Positions 6,614 to 12,967 of a stretch of DNA of 21,714 nucleotides are shown one piece after another. Made by a program: the position numbers and the translations under genes. The DNA is from Candidatus Niyogiibacteriota bacterium (lineage in GTDB: Bacteria > Patescibacteriota > Minisyncoccia > 1-14-0-10-42-19). The first letter of the stretch is position 1; each line of letters opens with the position of its first letter. The stretch is taken from the NCBI GenBank assembly GCA_016204155.1, contig JACQLG010000011.1, forward strand, positions 1 to 21,714, in the 5' to 3' direction. The notes under the pieces are model-generated. The model was not told where the DNA came from. It ran no database searches and saw only the letters and a list, made by a program, of their open reading frames with translations.

Positions 6614-7516
6614 TTATTCGTTCGTATTTTCCGAATCATTATCTTCATCGGCGTTCTCTGCGTCATTATCAACATCCGGAATTTCTCGAAGCAATTGCAA
6701 AACCTCGCGCACGCGGTCATGAACATCGCGGACCAAATCGCGAAGCGCCTTCAGGTCATTTTGCAGGGCATGGCGCGCTTCTGAAACATTCTCACCAAGA
6801 TTTTCTTCTCCTTCAATCGTAATTTCATATACTTTTCCCGCTTGCTCCAGCACATGTTCGCGGGCTGACGCAATCATTCCATTTGCCTCATCTATTGCCG
6901 CGTCAACGTTTGAAGTGTCGTGGCCGGTTGCTGCGGCTTTGTCTGCGCGAGCCTGTATTTTTACAAGAATAGCGTCAAGGCGATCAAGAACCTTCAAAAA
7001 ATGATCGGTAATGCGGTCATTAATTTGCGCTAGTCGATCGCTTACACGCTCTACTGCTTCTTTCTTTTTTTCATCCTTGATCACGCCGAGTTTTGCTTTT
7101 AAGTCATCGCGGTACCCCTCGATGCGTTCTTTTAATGCTTCCCGTTCTGTTTGAAAACGCTCCTGAAATGCATCACGGCGTTCACGCATGTCATTTACAA
7201 ACGAATCTCGCAGATCGCGCAATTCCTGTTTTATCGCTTCTCGTTCTTCGGGCGTTGAGTCGCGCGAATCCATCATGCGTTCCTTTATATCGGCGCGAAA
7301 CGCATCGCGCTCCGTCTTCATTGTTTCGCGAAGATCGCTGCGCTCTTCGCCGAACTGTTCGCGGAAGCTTTCACGTTCTTCCTGAACATTTGCGCGAAAT
7401 TCGTCGCGCGCTTCCTGCCGCGTTGAAGTTGAATCTTGCGCGAAAACAACGAACGCGAATAAAAAACTGATCGGCACAATACCTCCCCAAAAAAGAATAG
7501 GCACTATTTTTTTCAT
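6614..7516 (-). CDS. Secreted or membrane-anchored protein with 11-residue coiled-coil repeats
   Basis: A 300-residue protein with an N-terminal signal/anchor helix (4-26, ending FAQ, a plausible signal peptidase site). From residue 40 to 140 hydrophobic positions recur every 11 residues without a phase break (F40, F51, L62, F73, I95, F106, F117, L128, L139; S84 is the exception) with consensus F-R-E-x-h-x-x-E-R-x-A. That hendecad pattern predicts a long, nearly straight helix. A second helical region (150-280) follows, then a highly acidic D/E/N tail (282-300). Function unknown; a structural role outside the membrane is inferred. No ribosome site is seen despite a 35-nt leader. Confidence 0.8.
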   Translation of the reverse strand: MKKIVPILFWGGIVPISFLFAFVVFAQDSTSTRQEARDEFRANVQEERESFREQFGEERSDLRETMKTERDAFRADIKERMMDSRDSTPEEREAIKQELRDLRDSFVNDMRERRDAFQERFQTEREALKERIEGYRDDLKAKLGVIKDEKKKEAVERVSDRLAQINDRITDHFLKVLDRLDAILVKIQARADKAAATGHDTSNVDAAIDEANGMIASAREHVLEQAGKVYEITIEGEENLGENVSEARHALQNDLKALRDLVRDVHDRVREVLQLLREIPDVDNDAENADEDNDSENTNE

Positions 7517-7540
7517 AAAATGCTATTTTTGATAATGCTA

Positions 7541-7580
7541 ATACTATTTTTAGTATAGCAAACCTCTTTTATTTAAGCAA
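7541..7580 (-). promoter_or_regulatory. Strong promoter of the coiled-coil gene, with overlapping palindrome
   Basis: TTGCTT (7575-7580), a 17-nt spacer and TATACT (7552-7557) preceded by TG (extended -10). ATACTA-TTTT-TAGTAT (7541-7556) is a perfect dyad covering the -10 box and predicted start, placed like an operator. The -35 lies 3 nt beyond the stop of the FN3 gene. Confidence 0.6.
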
Positions 7581-7583
7581 TGC

Positions 7584-8984
7584 TCATTTTCGAGAAGATG
7601 TATCTTCTAATACAGAAATTTTTAATATATTTGCCAATGTATTTAACCAAAAATTGGATTGAACAAATAAAGACGACTGGGAATGGAATTTATCCAGAGA
7701 AACTCCGGGTGGAGTTGTTTTAGTGGTGCATGGATACACAGGTACGGTGATCGATATCCCTTTTGAGCGGCTGCTCGGGGATCCATTATATGCCGTAACA
7801 GTATAACTCCATGTAGTGGGGGATGATGCATTTTTTAGTTTAAAATAATCTGTTCCTTTAACCGTGGCGACAACCGTTGGGGTGCTGGAGGTGCATTTGG
7901 TTCCTTGGCATTCAGTAAGTAAATAGTACTTTGCTCCGTATACAGAATCCCACTGCACATATACATACCGATTTGGAGGGTTGCAATATGATGCCGCGGA
8001 AAAATTCCCAGGAGCCGAGAGTAAAACACACGACGGGGTAATGGTAACAGTACCGGAGTACCCGCTAAAACGATTGTTCATATGATTATGAGCCATGATC
8101 TTATAACGATATGTCGTTTTATTAACGACGCTTTCGTCCTGATAGTATGTGGCCTTTGAAACCGCAATTTGAACTGTTGGCGTACAGCCGCTACCGGCAC
8201 AACGGTAAATATGATAATCATCTACTCCGGTGGAATTAGAGATTGTCCAAGCAATTTTTGCTGATGTCGGAGAACAAATCGGCCCCCCGGAAAGCGAAGG
8301 AGTCGGCGGGGTAAAGGTAGTCGAAGGAATAAAAATAGTCACAATAGAAGCGTAGCTAAAAAGATTGGTGCTGTGATTATGAGATTTCACCCCGTAGGTG
8401 TAAGTGTTTCCGTTGTTTATATTTATATCGGTATAAGCGGCGCTTGCCGTAACACCAATCTGGCTGGTCGGAATGCATACGCCACTACAACGATAAATAT
8501 GATATTCTGTTGCGTCAGTTGAGCTTAACCATGAGAGATTAACTCTTGTTGGCGAATAAGCTCCTAATGCCGAGAGATTCCTTGGATATTTTGGAGCGCA
8601 TAAAGGAGTACTGGTTATTATATTGGAGTAACCGCTAAATAAATTACTGCTATGATTATGGGATCGCGCACGGTAACGATACGTAGTTCCATTTACTACA
8701 CCTGCATCATGATAATACGTATTCGCCGTGACTGTGATTTGAGTTGTCGGCGTACAAGCACTTCCGTTACACCGATAAATATGATAGTCGCTCGCGCCAA
8801 TCACGCCCGGCCAAGAAAGACGCGTAGTAGGAGGATAACAAGCAGGAGCCCCTCCGAGGGCAGGAGTAGCAGGCGCAGTTGCAGCAGATGCGCTCGGAAC
8901 CGCATCATTAAAGAGTAAACTACCATATACCACAAAAATTAAAAACCCCGCATATAAAAAGATTTTTTTGCTTTTATAAATCAT
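7584..8984 (-). CDS. Secreted protein with four fibronectin-III-like, cysteine-patterned repeats
   Basis: A 466-residue protein with a hydrophobic signal/anchor (8-26) and an AxA site (SASAA, 31-35). Four FN3-like repeats of about 95 residues follow; the marker YHIYRC recurs at 67, 161 and 257, and a decayed form (YYLLTEC) at 353. Each repeat carries a second cysteine 5-6 residues later (for example CNGSAC), suggesting a small loop disulphide, plus further cysteines between repeats. Repeats 1-3 have SHNH or AHNH in the predicted FG loop (109-111, 202-204, 299-301). There is no LPxTG anchor; the C-terminus has an aliphatic stretch (440-458). An adhesion or surface role is inferred only. It follows the 9019-9615 gene by 34 nt, probably as an operon. 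Confidence 0.8.
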   Translation of the reverse strand: MIYKSKKIFLYAGFLIFVVYGSLLFNDAVPSASAATAPATPALGGAPACYPPTTRLSWPGVIGASDYHIYRCNGSACTPTTQITVTANTYYHDAGVVNGTTYRYRARSHNHSSNLFSGYSNIITSTPLCAPKYPRNLSALGAYSPTRVNLSWLSSTDATEYHIYRCSGVCIPTSQIGVTASAAYTDININNGNTYTYGVKSHNHSTNLFSYASIVTIFIPSTTFTPPTPSLSGGPICSPTSAKIAWTISNSTGVDDYHIYRCAGSGCTPTVQIAVSKATYYQDESVVNKTTYRYKIMAHNHMNNRFSGYSGTVTITPSCVLLSAPGNFSAASYCNPPNRYVYVQWDSVYGAKYYLLTECQGTKCTSSTPTVVATVKGTDYFKLKNASSPTTWSYTVTAYNGSPSSRSKGISITVPVYPCTTKTTPPGVSLDKFHSQSSLFVQSNFWLNTLANILKISVLEDTSSRK

Positions 8985-9018
8985 GGCTTAAAAAGTGAAT
9001 AGCTGTATGCTTGATAAA

Positions 9019-9615
9019 TTACGGGTATATAATCCAGCCTGACACAGGATAAAGAATAACATTGCATAAGGCCTTGCTTATAGGATTAACTGAAACAAAA
9101 CTACTGAATAAAGTATAAGGAGCATCAGGGCTATAACTCACAGCGCGGACTCCATACACAATTCGTGTTTCCGGATTAGAGCTTACTGGATCGGGCTGGG
9201 CTACGCTTGAACTGTAGTTTGCTTCGTAGGGTTTATTCTTAAATTCTAAACCGCTTACTGTTAATGGATAGAACAATGTAGACGGATCAGCGGCATCAAT
9301 GGTCGTATAGTACCAATCGCCGAAGAGACTTTCTTTTGTTGATTCTATATTACACGGCAGTTCGCCTTTCGTACCGTCCCATGAACATCTCAAAATATCG
9401 TATTCGCTCGGAAAGTTTGTATAGCCAACAGGATGGAAAATCCGAAGCGTGATTTCATTTGTCAAACAGTTGAATTCGCCTTTTACCTGAGGGGCGGCTG
9501 GATTAGTTGCGCTTTCTACGGTCGATTTTTGAAATAAAAAAATTCCTGAAAGAACCAGAATACAAAAACATAACGCGTAAATAGTTTTCAAATGAACATC
9601 AAAAAAATTATTCAT
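9019..9615 (-). CDS. Secreted single-domain companion of the FN3-repeat protein
   Basis: A 198-residue protein starting MNNFFDVHLKTIYALC; an N-terminal transmembrane/signal helix (about 8-30) is followed by one extracellular beta-rich domain. A segment YDILRCSWDGTKGELPC echoes the YHIYRC...C marker of the neighbouring four-repeat protein, and VYGVRAVSYS matches the F-strand position of an FN3 fold, so it is probably a diverged relative. The upstream in-frame ATG at 9651 is less likely: an extended -10 (9623-9631) lies inside that longer frame and ends 7 nt before ATG 9613-9615. It appears to be the first gene of the envelope unit. Confidence 0.68.
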   Translation of the reverse strand: MNNFFDVHLKTIYALCFCILVLSGIFLFQKSTVESATNPAAPQVKGEFNCLTNEITLRIFHPVGYTNFPSEYDILRCSWDGTKGELPCNIESTKESLFGDWYYTTIDAADPSTLFYPLTVSGLEFKNKPYEANYSSSVAQPDPVSSNPETRIVYGVRAVSYSPDAPYTLFSSFVSVNPISKALCNVILYPVSGWIIYP

Positions 9616-9622
9616 ATTATTT

Positions 9623-9631
9623 ATAGTATCA
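9623..9631 (-). promoter_or_regulatory. Extended -10 promoter of the envelope cluster
   Basis: On the minus strand TGATACTAT ends 7 nt before ATG 9613-9615 and predicts a leaderless mRNA. No good -35 box is seen. Confidence 0.5.
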
Positions 9632-9687
9632 TAATAATCTCCCCTTAACATTATGACAAATTCCTAATTCACTAAATCTGATCGCCC

Positions 9688-9718
9688 TTGCAATAAAAAA
9701 ATTTTACGGTACTATAAT
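9688..9718 (+). promoter_or_regulatory. mfd promoter
   Basis: TTGCAA (9688-9693) lies 16 nt before TACTAT (9710-9715), which overlaps TATAAT (9713-9718). The latter ends 6 nt before the TTG at 9725, the same spacing as at the other predicted leaderless genes. Confidence 0.5.
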
Positions 9719-9724
9719 GATGCC

Positions 9725-11698
9725 TTGTCAAACCAAGGAAATACTGAAGAATGTGACATAGTTCTTATCGCAGGGCTTACCCCCGAATTGCTGGAAAAGC
9801 CCGCTTTGTGGTGGAAAAATCACGAAACAGAAATCATACGGAAACGCGCAATCAATCCTTATTTTTCAAGAAATACATTTGTTATAGAAAAAGACGCGGC
9901 ACTTAAACAAAGCGAATTTTTGCGGGGGCTCACAGATATCGGCTACCAAAAAACATCGGGCATCATCGCAAAAGGAACGTTTCTGCATAAAGGATTTGCA
10001 ATTATTCTCTTTCCGATCAACCGTGAAAAACCGATTGCAATTGAATTTGAAGGAAATAGGATTGATAGCATTCGACCGTATACAGCAATTGAAACTGACG
10101 AAGAAATCATAGAATTGCGGCGAGAAGAAAAACAATTTCGTTTCCGCGAAGGCGACTATGTCGTCCATATTGACCATGGCATCGGCATTTTCAAAACAAT
10201 AGAAGATAATTATTTTGTTGTTGAATATGCGCCCGCGCGAAAAAATGGGGAACCCGACCGTCTTTTCGTGCCGGTAGCCGAAGAAAAACGGCTATCGCTC
10301 TACCTCGGGCTCCGGACGCCCGCAATCCACCGGCTTGGCACTCCTCTTTGGACCCACACGAAGAAAAAAGCAAAAGAAGATATCATCCGATTTGCAAAAT
10401 CCCTCGCGTCTCTCTATAAAAAACGGTCTTCTTTGATGCGCTTGCCCTACCATCCTGACGCTATTGAAAAAGAAATCTGGGATGTGTTTCCGTTTGAAGA
10501 AACAGCGGACCAAAAACAGGCGCTTGAAGATATTTTTAACGATTTTTCAAAACAAGAGCCGATGGAACGTCTGCTTACAGGCGACGTCGGATTCGGAAAA
10601 ACAGAAGTAGCGCTTCGCGCGGCTCTTCGCGTAATACTCAATGGCCGGCAAACAGCGTTCGTTGCGCCTACCACGGTGCTTGCAGACCAGCACGCGGAAT
10701 TATTCAAAAAACGATTTGAAAAACTTCCAGTCCGAATAGAACGCCTTACGCGCCTCGAACCAAAAAAGAAAATAAAAGATGCGCGCGAAGGGGCAGAAAA
10801 AGGGACGGTTGATTTAGTAATAGGGACGCATCGTCTTTTACAAAAAGATATTTCATTCAAAAATCTAGGGCTTTTGATTATTGATGAAGAACAGCGATTC
10901 GGCGTCAGGCATAAAGAATTTCTGAAAGAAAAATATCCAAGCGTAGATATTCTTTCTCTTTCGGCAACGCCGATACCAAGGACTCTTGCTTTCTCACTTG
11001 CGGGAGTGCGCCCCGTAAGTCAATTAAAAGAGGCGCCTCGCGGCCGCAGGGCATCTCTTACATATGTTTTACCGTATTCAAAAAACATCATCAAGGAGGC
11101 ATTTTTAGAAGAACATAAACGCGATGGACAGGTTTATTATCTTGCCAACAGAATCCAGCATATTCCAAGGATTTTAGAGACCCTTCATGAAATTGCCCCA
11201 CATATGAAAAAAGGAATTATCCACGGACGGCTTCATGAAAATGAAATTATCCGCGTCATGCATGATTTCCGGAAAGGCATGATTGATATTTTGGTATCAA
11301 CCACAATCATTGAAAACGGCTTGGATATTTCAACAGTAAACACGCTCATTGTGGAAGATGCGTCGCGTTTGGGGCTTGCGCAAGCCCATCAACTGCGCGG
11401 CAGGATTGGGCGAAGCGATATTCAAAGTTATGCATACTTTTTTTATCCGATAAAAATACTGAATAAAACAGGAACCCGGATTGAAGCGAACATAACAAAA
11501 AAAGCCGAACGGCGGCTCGCACTTCTTGAAGAACTTTCGTATTTGGGGGCCGGAATCGAAATCGCAAAACGCGATCTTGAAATGCGGGGCGCGGGAAACA
11601 TTTTAGGCAGAGAGCAATCAGGTGTTGCAAATAAAATCGGCTGGAATTTATATTTTGAAATGCTCGGGCAGGCGATGGAGGAAGAGAAAAGTCATTAA
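9725..11698 (+). CDS. mfd: Short transcription-repair coupling factor (Mfd), lacking UvrA-binding and C-terminal domains
   Basis: A 657-residue relative of Mfd, the translocase that removes stalled RNA polymerase. A reduced UvrB-like remnant (1-125; GLTDIGYQKTSGIIAKG) is followed by the RNA-polymerase-interacting domain (138-205, FREGDYVVHIDHGIGIF) and a complete RecG-like double motor: Walker A GDVGFGKT (286-293), DEEQ (387-390), SATPIPRT (413-420), QLRGRIGRS (556-564) and the RDLEMRGAGNILG hook (617-629). It ends about 30 residues after that, so the C-terminal regulatory domain (D7) is missing; the usual length is about 1,150. TTG is the only start I can fit; ATG at 9717 and 9720 are out of frame and soon stop. 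The last codons lie in a 7-nt repeat. Confidence 0.87.
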   Translation: MSNQGNTEECDIVLIAGLTPELLEKPALWWKNHETEIIRKRAINPYFSRNTFVIEKDAALKQSEFLRGLTDIGYQKTSGIIAKGTFLHKGFAIILFPINREKPIAIEFEGNRIDSIRPYTAIETDEEIIELRREEKQFRFREGDYVVHIDHGIGIFKTIEDNYFVVEYAPARKNGEPDRLFVPVAEEKRLSLYLGLRTPAIHRLGTPLWTHTKKKAKEDIIRFAKSLASLYKKRSSLMRLPYHPDAIEKEIWDVFPFEETADQKQALEDIFNDFSKQEPMERLLTGDVGFGKTEVALRAALRVILNGRQTAFVAPTTVLADQHAELFKKRFEKLPVRIERLTRLEPKKKIKDAREGAEKGTVDLVIGTHRLLQKDISFKNLGLLIIDEEQRFGVRHKEFLKEKYPSVDILSLSATPIPRTLAFSLAGVRPVSQLKEAPRGRRASLTYVLPYSKNIIKEAFLEEHKRDGQVYYLANRIQHIPRILETLHEIAPHMKKGIIHGRLHENEIIRVMHDFRKGMIDILVSTTIIENGLDISTVNTLIVEDASRLGLAQAHQLRGRIGRSDIQSYAYFFYPIKILNKTGTRIEANITKKAERRLALLEELSYLGAGIEIAKRDLEMRGAGNILGREQSGVANKIGWNLYFEMLGQAMEEEKSH

Positions 11699-11720
11699 GT
11701 TACTGGTTATTGGGTTATTA
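11692..11720. repeat. Degenerate 7-nt tandem repeat at the mfd 3' end (copy 4)
   Basis: AAGTCAT is followed by TAAGTTACT, GGTTATT and GGGTTATT. The mfd codons Ser-His and the TAA stop fall in the first units. It is the same family as the repeats at 2904, 3512 and 3791. Confidence 0.5.
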
Positions 11721-11757
11721 AAAATGCCCGAAATTTAATTCCGGGCATTTTTATTTT
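11721..11757. terminator. Bidirectional terminator between mfd and rpsA
   Basis: ATGCCCG (11724-11730) pairs with CGGGCAT (11742-11748) around an 11-nt loop, flanked by A and T runs on both sides. It serves both convergent genes and begins only 3 nt past the rpsA stop codon. Confidence 0.8.
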
Positions 11758-12926
11758 TCTTCTTTTTTATCCTTGTTCTGAACCGCGTCAAAGGATTCCG
11801 CTTTTTCGGGCTCCACCGGTTTTGCTTTACCGCTTTCGCCAAGATATGCGAGCGTCATTTTCCGTTCGTTCGGCTCAAAGAGCGTAATCTGAAACGGATA
11901 GGTTTTGCCAAGCTCAATTTTTTCTTTCATATCTTTCTCGCTTTCAAATTCCGAAATATGCACGAGCCCTGAAACGCCCTCTTCAATTGAGACCAATGCG
12001 CCGTATTTATTAAACCGGATAACAACGCCCTCCACAATATCGCCTTTTTTGTATTTTTCTTTCACTTCCTGCCACGGGTCGGGCTTCAATGCCTTGAGTG
12101 ACAGCGAAAACTTGCCGTCCTTAATGCTGATGATCTTTACTCGTGCATTATCTCCTACCTTGAAAAGTTGGTGCGGGTTATCAACTAACCCCCAATCAAG
12201 TTCCGATATGTGCGCCAATCCCTCAATACCCTCTTCTATCTTTATAAAGATGCCGAAATCGACAATGCCGGTTATATCTCCCTCAACTACATCGCCTACA
12301 TTATATTTTGAGACGACTTTCTTGAGCTCTTCCGACTCAACGCCTTTTTCAGAAAAAATCAATTTCCCTTCTTTCGGATTGGCCGCGATCACGGTTACGG
12401 AAAGCGTCTGACCGATAAGTTTTTTTAGCTCTTCAAGAATTTTTTCCTTCTCTCCACCTTCTACGCGCGGATAATGCCCGACACGGAGCTGTGAAGCCGG
12501 CAAGAATCCCTGGATGCCTTTCCATTCAAGAACCAGCCCGCCGCTGTTTGCGTCCACCGCTTTAAGATCCAAGTTCTTTTTTGATTCCATAAACGCCTCT
12601 ACATCGCGCCATACGATTTCCTGACCTGCCGCCGTCAGCGACAACTCTACAAGCCCTTCATCATTTTCAAGCGAAAGAACTTTCGTCGTTACCTTGTCGC
12701 CAGTCCGGAGATTACGGACAGTATCAGCCATCTCCGAAAATTCACTCTGGTACACTACGCCCGAACCGAACGGCCCCAGATCAATAAAAAGCCGCGGCCC
12801 TTCGCGTTTTATCACCGTTCCCTCAATCAAATCTCCTGCGCGCGGCGCAGGAAGTGGTATGACTTTGAACAGGAACTCCATCACATGCTCCTTTTTCGGA
12901 TGCTTTTCTACAGTGTTTGTTTGCAT
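11751..12926 (-). CDS. rpsA: 30S ribosomal protein S1, four S1 domains
   Basis: A 391-residue protein with four S1 RNA-binding motifs at about 30-98, 120-195, 210-278 and 296-362, then a charged Lys/Glu tail. S1 recruits mRNA to the 30S subunit. Domains 3 and 4 are the most canonical (VVEGDITGIVDFGIFIKI; GLAHISEL; GLVHISEF). E. coli S1 has six domains, so this is the short type. Start choice: the promoter at 12934-12962 ends 7 nt before ATG 12924-12926 (leaderless), but an AAAGGAG site (12888-12894) lies 6 nt before the in-frame ATG 12879-12881 (residue 16 here). Either or both may be used. The longer frame to 12962 would overlap the promoter and is rejected. Confidence 0.93.
   Translation of the reverse strand: MQTNTVEKHPKKEHVMEFLFKVIPLPAPRAGDLIEGTVIKREGPRLFIDLGPFGSGVVYQSEFSEMADTVRNLRTGDKVTTKVLSLENDEGLVELSLTAAGQEIVWRDVEAFMESKKNLDLKAVDANSGGLVLEWKGIQGFLPASQLRVGHYPRVEGGEKEKILEELKKLIGQTLSVTVIAANPKEGKLIFSEKGVESEELKKVVSKYNVGDVVEGDITGIVDFGIFIKIEEGIEGLAHISELDWGLVDNPHQLFKVGDNARVKIISIKDGKFSLSLKALKPDPWQEVKEKYKKGDIVEGVVIRFNKYGALVSIEEGVSGLVHISEFESEKDMKEKIELGKTYPFQITLFEPNERKMTLAYLGESGKAKPVEPEKAESFDAVQNKDKKEEK
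12888..12894 (-). promoter_or_regulatory. Internal Shine-Dalgarno site in rpsA, alternative start
   Basis: AAAGGAG on the minus strand sits 6 nt before ATG 12879-12881 (protein MEFLFKV...). It is the only good ribosome site found at a conserved gene in the window, and would give an S1 shorter by 15 residues. Confidence 0.5.
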
Positions 12927-12933
12927 GGAAAAT

Positions 12934-12962
12934 ACTATAGCGCAGAGAGAGTAATTGCGCAA
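12934..12962 (-). promoter_or_regulatory. rpsA promoter, predicts leaderless mRNA
   Basis: TTGCGC (12957-12962), 17-nt spacer, TATAGT (12934-12939), then 7 nt to ATG 12924-12926. The -35 lies 5 nt beyond the stop of the Clp-like gene. Confidence 0.65.
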
Positions 12963-12967
12963 CCCTG

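Noticed and set aside
7584..9615. Sortase-anchored surface proteins
   Set aside because: Neither protein has an LPxTG-like signal with a C-terminal hydrophobic and basic tail; only N-terminal anchors are visible.
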